From: Notospermus geniculatus | Taxonomy: Eukaryota; Nemertea; Pilidiophora; Heteronemertea; Lineidae | Direction: 5' to 3' | Assembly: GCA_002633025.1 (NCBI GenBank) | Contig: NMRB01000852.1 | Span: 186,001-250,000, forward strand | DNA: 64,000 nt | Shown here: positions 50,746 through 62,131 of the stretch, in pieces | Layout of the letters: the number at the start of each line of letters is the position of its first letter | How positions within the stretch are numbered: position 1 is the first letter of the stretch | The notes under the pieces: model-generated | The model's database searches: none | Told to the model about the DNA's origin: nothing | What the model saw: only the letters and a program-made list of their open reading frames with translations | Translations under genes and position numbers: made by a program

Positions 50746-51770
50746 GACATTCTTTGATCATGGATCATCTGAACAGAGGGGGTGGGATTTAAACCTACTC
50801 TGTCTTCCAGTGACACCATGCGATGCACATGCATTGCACCAACCTGATAAGAATAGACAGCCCGTACCCACGTGACCCTGAGCTCAATATAAATGTACTT
50901 TAGTTTGCTCACGATCTAAAACGACAGCAACACTTAGAACCGTTCATCGTTCTACTCAAATAACTATATGACACATCAAAAGGCAAACTGAATGGCAAGT
51001 TCAAGTACAAAAAAGCAGATTTGAAAAACGTCACGGCACAAAAGCAACATTTGTAAAATGACACTGGCATCGATTATCTCAGTGTGATTTTGTTTATAAA
51101 ACTAAACGGGATCATCCCACCGTTGAGCGCATCGCGGATAACGGTTGTCAAGATGGATGCTACCGAATCATTGCCATGTCACGGAGCCAGATTGATATAA
51201 CTCCCGCGGGATGGATGATACGAGAACTTGGTACAGTAAAAATGAGCCTGAATGCTTCCGATCAATGGCAACGCAAGATAGGGTCAAAGGATCATTTTCA
51301 ACAAGTTGGCATGGCCTGATAATGACGTGCTAGATGGGCCAGAAAATGGCTTTTCTGTCGACTCGTGCAGCCACATAAATCAAGGAACTGTGCATGAATT
51401 CATCTGTAAAATTATGGCACGCCACGCTGGCAAAAATAAACCATCGTAAATCTCGGTGTTTGAAATTGCTATCAATTAAATTATAGATTTTATAGTTTGA
51501 TTAATGCATCCCCAGCTGAATGCTGGTAGGCATTGAAGTTGATTTCACTCTCTAATGGTTTTCAAATAAAAAAAACTGGACAAGTAATCCAAGTATGCAT
51601 GATTTAGTCGTTCCAAAGCAATTTTTCATTAATAACATTGCACAGAACTATGTCAGCTCCTGCGACGGAATCTATCATATATGGCCGAACAGCTTGTTCT
51701 ATAGGGTGATATTGTGGAGGGTGGGTGCTCTAGCTTCCAATCTTACGAAAGCCAAATAGTGCAATAGCAA
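50746..51770. other. no gene seen
   Basis: AT-rich sequence with no open frame of note and no repeat that I recognise. Confidence 0.5.
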
Positions 51771-51779
51771 GGAAACTGT

Positions 51780-52622
51780 TACACTCCTTTCGCAGTGTCT
51801 TCTCACTCATACCTATCGTTCATAGACACTGCTTACAATAGCCTGATTCCTGCCGATTTACCACTAGAGGGCGCCAGCGTAACTAACGAAATACATGAAA
51901 CACTTTCTGATTGGTTCACTGTCAGCGTCCTTGACAACCGCGGCAGACTGGTCACGCGTCGTAAAGCATTTTATATGGGAATGTTGCATTATGAGGTGGC
52001 ACGACTAGTCTACAACAACAGCAATGACTGCCCCCCGCCGTGTCCAAAAGTTAAAGTTAAAGTTTGGGTTTATAGTCTGATATCAACAACGGTAGAGGTG
52101 TCATCCGACTTCACACTTTAACCCCAGTCTGTCCTGAAACCTTTCAGTAGAACTCAGATGAGCTGCTCATTCAGCGCTACAATCTGAGCATTTCCGACCG
52201 GTACCCATTTATACACCTGGGTGGAGAGAGGCCAGTAAGGCAAAGAGACCTGCCCAAAGTCTCACGCCAGCAGCGGGATTCGAACCCGGGATCCTCTGAC
52301 CGCTAGTCGGAGGCCCGAACCACTACACCACCGTGGCTCCGTAATGCAGTGCAGTGTCACTTTTCAGTGTTTAGCTCGTGCCTTTTTGATTTGAAACATC
52401 GCTAAAAAAGTGGATAACGGCGCTCTATGCGAGATTATTCTGTTTCATACAGATTGATCGTGTAAACAGGCCGAAGCACGGAGTGACGCCGGCGCTGTTT
52501 CCCGCGCTGTTTGGCCGCTGACTAGTGCTGCCACCATGCGGTAAATCGGCGGGAATCAGGCTATTGTAAGCAGTGTCTATGAACGATAGGTACGAGTGAG
52601 AAGACACTGCGAAAGGAGTGTA
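51780..52622. mobile_element. Mutator-like TIR element, 843 bp, carrying a SINE
   Basis: The TIRs (51780-51862 and about 52540-52622) start TACACTCCTTTCGCAGTG and match over some 83 bp with about three mismatches. A perfect 9-bp duplication, GGAAACTGT, lies outside (51771-51779 and 52623-52631). This is the second element in the window with long TIRs and a 9-bp target duplication, again the pattern of Mutator-like elements, though its TIR sequence is unrelated to the one at 14563. About 295 bp of the interior is a later SINE. The remainder has no transposase-like frame; the matching open frames on both strands at its ends are simply the two TIRs. Confidence 0.92.
52046..52340 (-). mobile_element. 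SINE-3, tRNA-derived, full-length
   Basis: On the minus strand it starts GGAGCCACGGTGGTGTAGTGG (A-box) with an anticodon region around CTCCGACTAGCGGTCAGAGG, then B-box GGGTTCGAATCCC. The body contains TTTGGGCAGGTCTCTTTGCC and CCAGGTGTATAAATGGGTACC, and the 3' end is a GTTAAAG/CTTTAAC-type short tandem repeat. The TATAAATGGGTACC block is widespread in tRNA SINEs of marine invertebrates as I know them. It is intact head to tail and nested in the TIR element, so it is younger than that insertion. Target duplications were not evident. Confidence 0.88.
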
Positions 52623-52631
52623 GGAAACTGT

Positions 52632-53426
52632 ACACAAGCTACAGTCATGACAGTCAGATACAAACACACCATACATTTGACATTGCTTCCCTGCTGAAGG
52701 TCATATGACAATACATCTCCGCACGTCAAAGACGTGCCATCATCATCTAATCATCTTCTAAACTAATTAGTTACAATGTTCGTTATGGATCCAATGTTCG
52801 TTACGTCTTAATCGACTCAGGACCACATGCTGGCACATAGAAATGGCAAGAATGGTCCAGACAGGAGATCAAAAGATTGACGTATCATTGATGTCTGCTG
52901 TTTGCATTGAGACAACACTTCGGAGTCCCGCAGGCTCTTCTACTGGCAGACATGACAGAGGAGCTTGGCAGTGACTTTCACCAGAATGGTTCATGCAAGT
53001 CCCAATAGAGGGGATCATAGTTTTATCCACCCACATTGTATAATGTGTTGGTCCTGTTGGTGGAGGTAAAAAAAAATGCAACACAAAGCACAAAAAACTT
53101 CACATGGTTCAATAGAGTTAAGTCAACTGTGACAAAGCCGATTCAGCTTAATGCAAATTCAGCATTAATCGAATATGCCTTGTTAGATTCCAATACCCAA
53201 AGTTTACGAAAGTTTTCAACACCACTCGAGAATTTAGGCTTTTAGATACTTTTTTGACTGCAACAGTTGCCATACACCTGGGAGGAAGCATGCAGAACAG
53301 ACCAGAAGCCATCCGTTTGGTTTGTTGTTGCATTCTTTGATTAATTCAACAGCATAAATTCTATTACAGCACTTGAAAGAATAATCATGATCATGTCGTG
53401 AACCCTGACCATAACTCTTGACAATG
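52632..53426. other. no gene seen
   Basis: Short open frames only. ATGTTCGTTA(T/C) appears twice, at 52777-52787 and 52794-52804. Confidence 0.45.
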
Positions 53427-53542
53427 GGTCATATGAATAAAGACTAGTAAATGCCTTTACTTGAATTTTGCAATACAAATGCACTAGGTAATGCTGTACA
53501 AATCAGAAGTAAAAGCATTTGCTAGGCTTTATTCATATGACT
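53427..53542. mobile_element. palindromic MITE, 116 bp
   Basis: The ends are inverted repeats of 35 bp with three mismatches, starting GTCATATGAATAAAG and ending in TTTACTT before a 40-bp AT-rich loop. CAATG flanks both sides (53422-53426 and 53543-53547), which could be a 5-bp target duplication, though a match this short may be chance. No coding capacity. Confidence 0.8.
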
Positions 53543-53547
53543 CAATG

Positions 53548-54348
53548 CATCGGGCTTTTGTACTGAGGACTTTCACTCTTCCACGACTTTCTCCGCTGGT
53601 CCACCTGTACATGTAACTGTGTGGTGAATCTACAGAATCCTCCGCAAAGGTTTAATCCATAGTACAATGACAAAGAGGTCGATTACGCAGGGTGACTTTT
53701 TCCGCGTGCACACCCACCAATAAACTACTTTGCTTTGAAAAAAAACGACTTTGGCTTTTTACTCGCACTGAGCAACCATTTCCCTTCCCTGTCAACAGCC
53801 ACTGTACACAGAAGATGAGCAATGTGACGATGTCTGTAGCGACAGAATGCTACCAGTAGCATGTGAAATATTTAGTGTAAACATTAGTACAGCAAATCGC
53901 CTCAACATTAGATTCCAACGACTGGGAAATAGCCTGGGTCGGCAAATATTAGCATCAGTAGCACAACCTTGCATGCTATGATGACTGTCTCTGCCGCCTA
54001 AAATAAATGTTGACCAAGAACTAAAGGCCGGGTCGTAGCAGCCGATATTGGCATCATTAAATCCTGATGGGGGTATTGATGGGGTGACTAAGTCTTTCCT
54101 CGAACCCCGCGGCCATTTGGGAGAATGCCGCCGTTTTACAACCTCACTGCCTGTTTCTCCACCACATTAGGGTCTATAAGTATCAATTAGCTAGTTGGGT
54201 ATTTCCCAAAGGTAAGTTGTGTTGTTGATTACGTTGTCAACCGGTGGAAGTCGTTGGCATTAGTCATGGCAGCCTTCGGGAATCGATTGGGAAATTTCAC
54301 GAATGGGAATGGACCAAGGCTAACTGGACGAAAATTACCTTTTTCTGT
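53548..54348. other. no gene seen
   Basis: No repeat or exon recognised. TACATGTA lies at 53608. Confidence 0.45.
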
Positions 54349-54470
54349 GTGGTAGATTTAGGAGATGTTAGGCCCTCCAACCTGACGTCCGGACTTTTGG
54401 CTTGGTGGAAGAACGCCTGCGTTGCACGCGGGAGATCCGGGTTCGATTCCGGTGGGTGGGGTCTGCTATA
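54349..54470 (+). mobile_element. SINE-2, tRNA-derived, copy 2
   Basis: It matches copy 1 from TGTGGTAGATTTAGGAG through CCTGACGTCCGGACTTTTGG to the tRNA-like part, which here is better kept: TTGGCTTGGTGGAAGAACGC (A-box), a CCTGC/GCGGG stem around loop GTTGCAC (nominal anticodon TGC, alanine-like), and B-box GGGTTCGATTCC. The downstream body seen in copy 1 is not recognisable here, so this copy is probably 3'-truncated. An open frame crossing it (54244-54501) is not a gene. Confidence 0.75.
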
Positions 54471-55159
54471 CCTGATCTGGTGGTTTGTGTGTAGCCTCTG
54501 AACGTGAACTAACTCGCATTTCTGTGTGTACGGTGGTAATGTTGCATGCCAACCACAGAACCTTGAAGATTTCTGTCTCAGAGACAATCAACAACGTCAC
54601 AACGCTATGGATGACTGTCTGAGTATTGTGGAGACCAAGTTTGGCATGTTTATTTCAATGTATTTGAAAGAAATCCACTAGCCTGTACCTGCACAATGAT
54701 TGTATGTTTTTATCAAAAGCATAAAGAATTTGTGCATCGATACACTCAGCTACAAGGCCCAATGATTTTTATGCATGCCCCAATGCATAAAACATCAATT
54801 TAGTTCGCATATGTGGCTGTTGCTAGCTCAACGAAAGCGACAAAGGTTGTGTATCTAATAAAAGAATGTTTTTCCCACAACCGATTCAAAGCCATCGGGA
54901 AGTGGTATCACAAATAGGAACCATGAAACATTCATGATGTTTTTTATGGACGTTAAGGTTCATAATACTGTAAGTATTGTGTTGTGACGAAACATAATGC
55001 CGGGAGGGAAAAGAATGTTTTAGCCACAAATCAATTTAAATAATTGATGGGGGCTCCTATTTACACAAGACTGAAGACAAAGGATGGATTTTTATGGTCT
55101 TTACATTAAGATAAACATCTAAAACGTGGGTTTCTTCTAAATTTCAAATTCTCTTTCAG

Positions 55160-55333
55160 AGCAAAGGCACATTGACGACGCCAGAGTTGATATCCTGCAG
55201 ACGGCTGCAGAAGACATCACTCCAGGTTACTCCGAATGATTTGTTTTGTCAGTTGGAAATGGCTTCCAGCATATTTTTATTGGATAGAAATGGACAGCAG
55301 ATGTCAGTCTCATTAGAACCATTATGTTTTTAA
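55160..55333 (+). CDS. candidate terminal exon, function unknown
   Basis: A good acceptor, TTCTCTTTCAG, precedes 55160. The frame beginning AGC stays open for 57 codons to TAA at 55331-55333 and reads like protein: LTTPELISCRRL early, then VTPNDLFCQLEM and SSIFLLDRNGQQMSVSLEP near the end. The only ATG in the frame is internal (55259), so it would have to be a 3' exon joined to upstream exons that I could not find. A shorter version would end at a weak GTTACT donor after 66 nt. The next AATAAA is at 56592. I cannot assign a family, and chance is possible. Confidence 0.2.
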   Translation, partial: SKGTLTTPELISCRRLQKTSLQVTPNDLFCQLEMASSIFLLDRNGQQMSVSLEPLCF

Positions 55334-55978
55334 ATATCTGTCAAAGTCAAGCTCCACGCAGACGAGCTGAAGGAAAATCCACGTGACTTGGTCAAACACA
55401 TTTGCTGCAATGTGTGATGCTGGTCAGTAGCCTACAATGTAGGTGTATACTGTACTGTATTCCAATAAGGGATGAGACACAAAACGGGGCTCACCTAGGA
55501 AACGTCATAATGCTTAAAAGCAGGCAATAGGTTCATCAATCTCTGCCTGGAGTTTGAAAAGTGGCACCGCCTTGGGACCTCCCTACACCGTCGCCTGCCA
55601 TTGAAAATTAAACGCTTTCGTCGATAATCAGAACTCCCCAGACAGGCTCCTGGGATTTTTCAGGATTTCACGTTAGTTAGCCAAGGTTCAGGTTGCAGGT
55701 AACAGCGAAATATCTGTCAAATGAATCCCCTGCGTGTTTAGTAAATTTGACTGATGATGGAATGGAGGGTGACGGTAATTAATTTGTGTCATAATCGTAG
55801 AGTTTTTATCATACGGTACAGAGGTCCCAAAGGTATGATTCATTACAAAGAAAAATGCTGTCTGGGGTTTGTGGGGTCGTCTGTATTTTTATGCAGATTT
55901 CCAAGGAATCCTTAGAAAACCACTACCGTACCCGGTAGCAGAAGTCCTCTGAGGCTACACTCAGTGAATGAAGACTTT
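55334..55978. other. no gene seen
   Basis: No open frame or repeat of note. If 55160-55333 is a terminal exon, this would be its 3' untranslated region. Confidence 0.4.
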
Positions 55979-56100
55979 GGCCCGTATTCTAGAAGCCTCC
56001 TTTACTCTAATGTCCACTTTAAGCTCTTAATGTACTCTACCTTGCAAACAATAGCTAAAGGTAAACCTTTGAAGGAGGCTTCTAATGTAGAATACGGCCC
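55979..56100 (+). mobile_element. MITE-1 copy 2, uninterrupted
   Basis: It begins GGCCCGTATTCTAGAAGCC and ends GAATACGGCCC, with AAGGAGGCTTCTA near the right end completing the inverted repeat. The centre, GCAAACAATAGCTAAAGGTA, matches the copy at 4127. It preserves the GTATTCTAGAAGCC junction that is split in copy 1, so it serves as a natural empty site. Imperfectly similar flanks (AAGACTTT left, AGTGACTTT right) may be a worn 8-9-bp target duplication. Confidence 0.82.
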
Positions 56101-57538
56101 AGTGACTTTAGGCGTCCCTCGAAGCCTTGACTTTATTAAGAAGGCTTTTGATAGTGTCGATGAACCAGAAAGTGAGAAATGTGATAGGTCTGTCGTGCCA
56201 GCTTTTGACAAGTGACCACAGCAGGATAAGTTGTTGGTTGAATTTATCCTCATGTACAAGATTGAATTTCCCTAATCACCACTCATGGATCTTTGACGTT
56301 GTCAAAGATTTTATAAAACAGCAACTAAACACCATTTTCGTACCCTGTGACTCCGCCGTGATCACTCAACTATCGGTTCCCAGCATGTGTAACGTGATAG
56401 ACTGAAAAAGGACACCAACTATTTGATATCTAACAAGGAACGCAGTCAACCGTGGATCCGGTAAACTATTAGAGCCCTCCTTGGACTGGATGTGGCCAGC
56501 AAAGACGGTATCAAATATCAGTTTATAAAGGAAGCAAATTAGTCTCCTTTGTCGACAGTGTTGGCGATATTACAAAAGGGTATTGAACTGGAATAAAAGG
56601 GGATTAGAATACAATATCGAATTTACTCTTTTGGAAAGAAGTCGGTGGCGTTGAGATCAATTTGGCTTGTGAAATATCAATAAGTATATTCCATTGTGAT
56701 ATGCATGGCAGCTGGTGCCTCGGTGCACAGCGCCGGAGGTCTGTTTTGGATAAATAACCCTTTGCCCAATTGGTATCAAATTAGTTTCATTCCTTCATAC
56801 AGCGTGTTTAGTTTGACAGCATGCAGTCAGAGGGCACGGACTCGGCATTTGCCAGTGATAGCAGTTGGCAGTTGATTTGTCACTCCTTCACGTCATTCCA
56901 GTGCGAATTTTCCAAAAAAGTTCTTTGTGAAAAGCCACAGGCCTTGGCAGTACATCAGCATCAGGACTCTAGTTACCAATATGGCAGGACTCCTGGAGAG
57001 CGAAAAAGCAACTGAACGGTCGGATTGATGATGCTAATGGCCGAATTTTACTGCAGTGCCGTTTATTACACATTGTATAAACACAAGAAGAGCATTGAAC
57101 GAAGGGTTGTTGCTGAGAACATGTTTAGTTTTGACTTCCTGCCCTTCGCTTGCTGGTATCTGCAGGAATCGACCACAGCCACCATGCACAAATACTGTTA
57201 TCAAAGGATGGTACATAGCTCTAGGTGCTAAGAACAAAGTTTGCTGACAAGGTAAATAGCAGCCTTGTTTTAGGTTGTAGGATATCAGCAACACGGATGG
57301 TGTAAATCAGAGATAGGCTAGCTGGCCTTGCAATGTGCTGATAGGAAGCAACTCAAATCACTGCACTCTTCTTCACAAACTAACAGAACTGAAAGATGCT
57401 CTGAGATTGGAGAAGTTGAGAATGACCATCTGAAAGATGAGATCGTATTCCAAAGTTCTGATGGCCTGCGGACAGCCTCCAGAGATGAGATTGTGAGAGG
57501 AAGCTGGTGAAATCTTAGACCACCTTCTCCAGTGACAT
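56101..57538. other. no gene seen
   Basis: Short overlapping open frames only; no repeat recognised. AATAAA occurs at 56592. Confidence 0.4.
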
Positions 57539-57678
57539 CAGGGCCCAGTTGCACAAAGAATCTTAAGTCTAAGAAAAAACTTAAGTCTGAAATGAAGTCA
57601 TCTGATTTGCTGAAACCTGGTCACATGATGACTTAAGTCAAACTTTAGACTTAAGATTCTTTGTGAAACTGGGCCCTG
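57539..57678. mobile_element. palindromic MITE, 140 bp, CAGGGCCCAG ends
   Basis: The left end CAGGGCCCAGTTGCACAAAG and the following AATCTTAAGTCTAA are repeated in inverted orientation on the right with one mismatch over about 34 bp. CTTAAGTC or its complement recurs inside the arms, so the whole unit can fold into one long hairpin. No target duplication was identified, so the superfamily is open. An open frame that starts inside it (57651-58010, -) is unlikely to be real. Confidence 0.85.
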
Positions 57679-59076
57679 GGGTAAAATATTTTCAATCCAG
57701 CCTGAGTGTGCGGATATATTAAACTCATTTTTCTTTCAGAATACTTTTGAATTACTGTTTTCCAACATCGTCGAAGAACCAAATGAAGAGCTTTCCATTT
57801 CATGTAATAATCAATGCTTCGCCTCTCAACGTTCTTATCAGTTATAGGCAGACAATGGAACTCAAGAACAGCCAAGGAGCATTCAACGTACGATGGCCAT
57901 AGATCTACACATGACGACGTGTTTTTTATGCGATGAGTCATCAATAGAGTTACGAGATCAGAGGAACATCTTTCCTTGTTCAAGCCTTGATTAAAAACTA
58001 TCAGACACACTCATCACTTTATGTCTGACAATGTCTGAAGACAGCAGCATTCCTGACAACAGCTTCTAATTTCAAACGTTTTAATGTTGAAACTTTGAAT
58101 TCTTCTTTTGGGGATGACGCTCGTTGCCAGCGTAGCTTTCTCTAGTATCCTCTTGTGATGTAAGACAATGGTCCAATGTTGTCTACAGAGATGACAATAC
58201 CGTATTTGATGCATCGATATCCTTTGGAAAGCAAACATAGGCCTAATACATGTACAATTTTGGAAGATAATTGGCGTCGCCTCTTGGGTGATTGAACTTT
58301 ATCAGTGTTTGAGGCCTGCTGTCATGACTGTCGGGTCTGGCTTTGGCTTCTGTCTGTCTATGAAATTTCGATAAGAAATTTCGACCATCTGACGATGGTT
58401 ATAACAGTTTCCTATAGTTGTTGCCAATCCTGAAAGGGTCATTTCGCTCCGATAGATGTTATTGGTTATCTCAGCAGAACTGATCAGATGGACCTACAGG
58501 AGCAGTAAAGCCAACATATGAATCTGACACAAGCATTGAAAAAGGTGTGGTGTGCCAATACCATCCGTGAGATATCAGTTTCTGTTTTGCTCTGAATCTC
58601 ACAAACACCAAGACGCTCATCTATTATAGATTTGCAGTGTGTTTGGATGCCGATCTATGGGTTCTTCAATCGAAGCCAGCAGCTCATCCATTAACGGAGC
58701 TTTATCATGGAGAAGATTTCTCTCCGTCACACCTCACTCACACACAGACCACACCCTTTAGAAGACTGTGCTTAATCTCAAGTCATTAAGTAAGATATGC
58801 TTCGATAAGCAAATGATGACCAGTATAGCAGTTGTCATGGTTACCTGAGATCCCTAATCATGCTAAGGGACGATCAGATTCCCAACAGGAAATAAGACAT
58901 GTTTTATCGATTCGGAGGAAATGTAAAATTATATTTCATAATGCCACAGGTGGTCGGTGAAATGGACAATACCGAGGGGATAGTGAGTGATGACAGGGAT
59001 ATCCGGTAATCATGGTCAAATGTTTTTTTTTCATGGTGCAGTTGCTATAAATATTGAATAAGAAAGCCCGCACAAC
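57679..59076. other. no gene seen
   Basis: Short open frames only. TAGGCCTA (58238) and TACATGTA (58247) lie almost side by side here. Confidence 0.4.
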
Positions 59077-59262
59077 TTTTTATTCGCCAGTCGGCGCTGC
59101 GAGCGGCTGTAGCGAAGACGTCAAAAACAGAGCAAAGCAATGTATGTCGTCGCGTCACGACGTCCTGTGACGCAGTGCAACAGTGACGAAACGTCGATAA
59201 AAGGTACAAACGCTGGCAGCGCCTCCAAGTGGCGGTAATTTGAAGATTCCTCATTGCTAGCT
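59077..59262 (+). mobile_element. CRE-rich foldback repeat (MITE-2), copy C
   Basis: This is the best copy for the inverted ends: GGCGCTGCGAGCGGCTGTAG on the left against the complement of ACAAACGCTGGCAGCGCC on the right. In between are GACGTCAAAAACAGAGCAA, GTCGTCGCGTCACGACGTC and GACGAAACGTCGA. It ends ATTCCTCATTGCTAG, as in the other copies. The overlapping minus-strand frame (59045-59254) is not a gene. Confidence 0.83.
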
Positions 59263-60366
59263 AGTCGCTGCTGTTAATTACGAGCTGATTGTTTGCAAAC
59301 ATCATCCAAAATCACTAATCGCTGTTGCAGTGTTGCCAGAGTGAATTACACCCACTGGGTTCGCTGTGTCCACAAGGTGGTAGGGAAAAAAGTCCAAAGA
59401 ACTCTGCAACAATACAGAAGGAAGCAGGATGAAGTGCATTTCCTTGTCTATCACAATACATCGATGATAACCAGAGCTTGGTCTTCACAAGATGCACAGT
59501 AGAATGATAAAACCGTCCAACACCCGTCTCAACGCTGGATTAGCTCATCACGAACGTGAACCACGAAAATGACACCATTTTCATTATTTCAAACCTTGGC
59601 ATTACACCCTGTACAGGAAATGAGATGGTGTTTTTCATGTCACATTTGTTTGTGGATGAAAATAACAAGTTTTTGATATCCTTGACGAATCAGTGATGGA
59701 AGGAAATGGAACATGGCAGAAAGAATTTTCATTATGAAGTTCTTTTCGGGTGCTGTTGAGTGGATTGAGAACTTTCGGAAGAGTTTCTCAGATTTGTTAC
59801 AACATCTTTCTTTATGATATGACCAATATGGCCGCTTGAGTCGCCACGGAAATTTGGTTTTGTTTCTGCATCTGAAACAAGCTAATTGAATAAAACTGGT
59901 TAAATGGTTGTATAGCCACGAACAAAAGAAACCATCCGATCATGGAAGCCTTTTACAAGAACGTCTATTTTGTCTCAAGTAAAAAATCCACCTCGCTAAT
60001 GTAAAACATCGCCATCGACTTGAAGATAGCATCTAGAACAGATTGAAGCGGCTGGAATATTTATGAAGAGCCAGGGAACAATGACAATAAAAATCTGATT
60101 AAGAATTCAGATGAAGTGAAACCTGCCGAGATTGACGTCAGTCAATTATCTTTGTTAGGTTTGCACATTTACTGTTCGGCTGGTGTGATTAGTCTGGTCT
60201 GGCCTGACTTGGTTAATAAGGATTCATGGGGATTTAGCATGCTGCAAACTCACTTCTCAGCTGTGTGACATGAATTCCCTTTTAAGTGAAAGAGTTACTG
60301 TATCACCATTTTATTTGTGCATTTCATGTGCATTTTATCCATTTACTGTACACGCTTTGGGAGAAG
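59263..60366. other. no gene seen
   Basis: Two small frames at 59293-59502 (+) and 59315-59497 (-) oppose each other. Nothing else is supportable. Confidence 0.4.
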
Positions 60367-60520
60367 AGCCTGATAGCCTAGTGGTTATCACGTCTGCTAA
60401 GCAAGCGGCAGGTCCCGGGTTCGAATCCAACCAGCGCCAAAGGGGCCTGGCTCTTCATGACAGTAAGCCGTGGTACCTTGTACCTTGTTCCTCTGCAACA
60501 TGAGTAGCTCGAAGAATCAA
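60367..60520 (+). mobile_element. SINE-1, tRNA-derived, internally deleted copy
   Basis: The head has TAGCCTAGTGGTTATCACG (A-box, very like tRNA-Val), a TCTGC/GCGGC arm with loop TAAGCAA (nominal anticodon AGC) and a perfect B-box GGTTCGAATCC. The body carries CCGTGGTACCTTGTACCTTGTTCC and then jumps to ATGAGTAGCTCGAAGA, lacking about 40 bp present in the copy at 10927. The 3' limit is approximate. Confidence 0.8.
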
Positions 60521-61860
60521 CGTTCAAGTATAGCTTACCTTTTCACATATGGCTCCCAAAGGGTTCAATACGGTTCAATATGGAAGCAGTGTGTTTTCGT
60601 AACACTGTCCATTGTCCCACGCTAGCATTCCAGATTACCTCCACTAGCCGGTGGGCAGATCTGAAACTTGATATACCCGCCGCCAGCTACAGAGGGTCAA
60701 TACGCCCATCAGGGAGATAGAAAACTTCTATCCCACCAATGGTATAGTGATCGGATTAATAACACACAAGTGTAGATTTTCTGATAGCCTTTTTTCCGGC
60801 GTGTGAGAGTATTGCCATGTTCGCTATAATACCAGGCGCCCAGAACAAAAGATATGTCATGGAAACTTCGTCATGTTTAAATCGCGAAATCCCATCTGGG
60901 AAGGCGACACCTCAGACTTCATTAGCATACCTTGTCAGGGATGGCCGGAGGGGATTCAAGATGTGATAGCGGGGATTTGAATGAGGTAATCGAAGATTCA
61001 TCGAGATGTAAAAAGGATTTGGGATCCCATCCCTTCTAGTGAAAGTGGGAATGTCCCCCTTGGGTATGGGGACGTAGTAGAATCAATTCTATGGGAAGAT
61101 CTGTCAATTCTTTTGTTTGGTATCGCCTTCAAACAGTAACTGAAGCATTTTCAGAGAGTACTCAAGAAGTAGCGCAGAACGGACCCCAACATGATCAAGG
61201 TTACCGGTATTTGTAACAGGTCTGCAAGACTCCGTCTTCAGCGAAAAAGTTCCAAATGCAGAACAATCACTTAGATTCTCTTGGGTTTCGAACCGATTGC
61301 AGCATGGATGCGGCAATTATGATTACATTACCAAAGAATTACTGCATCAACAACACATTAGTAGAATAAGTACAATATTTGCGCTGACCGATACGGCAGG
61401 CCGGACAACGGAAACCAGCATCATGGACACATTCCTTGTTTTATTAGACCAGAGGGTAAATCATTAGAATGAAATTACTCTGACCTTCCGCATTCATCAC
61501 ATACCCATTAGTGACCCCCAGACGAGAAACCTATTGTCATACCATTTTAGTTTTGTCGGCACTCTCAATATGGCAGCAAATAACAACAGATTACGTTTAA
61601 TTTGATGGTCCAATCAAACCACCGCTTATTAATCTGTGCAGTAATGAACTGGGTTGTGATGCATGGAAATGGGGACGAGATTCATATGCACGGTTATCCA
61701 TCATACTCGATTCCCTCACGCATAAGGCAACAACATAAACCACCAAGTTTGTCAACATTCATGCGCCATGGGGCGCCCTCCCCTGCTATGTTAATCATTT
61801 GGATGTGACGTGATTCTGCGTGACATCTTATGCCCCTTTGTGATACTAACGCATGTGGTA
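60521..61860. other. no gene seen
   Basis: No supportable exon, RNA gene or array was recognised. Confidence 0.4.
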
Positions 61861-61875
61861 GAGAGAGAGAGAGAG
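61861..61875. repeat. (GA)n microsatellite
   Basis: GAGAGAGAGAGAGAG; a second short AGAGAGAG lies at 61892-61899. Confidence 0.9.
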
Positions 61876-61899
61876 CAATTAAATATTACTTAGAGAGAG

Positions 61900-62121
61900 C
61901 GCCCCGGTATCCGGTAACCCGAGCGAGCGGCCTGGATGTGGATCCAGACCGGTAGTAGTGTTCGTAACAGAGCTGTGTGGACTTGGGTCACCAGGATGCT
62001 TCGGGGCGCCCTGTATCGCCGCACCAACCATCTTGATGTAATACGATCCTGCGCTCTTGCGCGACATGTTGTATGTTGTAGAGAGCTTAATAAATAAATA
62101 ATAAATAAACAAATAAATAAG
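61900..62121 (+). mobile_element. possible 3' end of a retroposon
   Basis: A GC-richer block (61900-62080), unlike its AT-rich surroundings, ends in GAGAGCTTAATAAATAAATA and continues as an (AATA)n tail to about 62120. An A-rich simple-repeat tail after a compositionally distinct block is what a 5'-truncated LINE or SINE leaves behind. No reverse-transcriptase motif, internal promoter or target duplication was seen, so this is tentative. Confidence 0.35.
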
Positions 62122-62131
62122 AGCCATCCTA

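Noticed and set aside
51795-52121. open frames sharing one N-terminal peptide at 51795 (+) and within 52425-52676 (-)
   Set aside because: They are the two TIRs of one transposon read in opposite directions.
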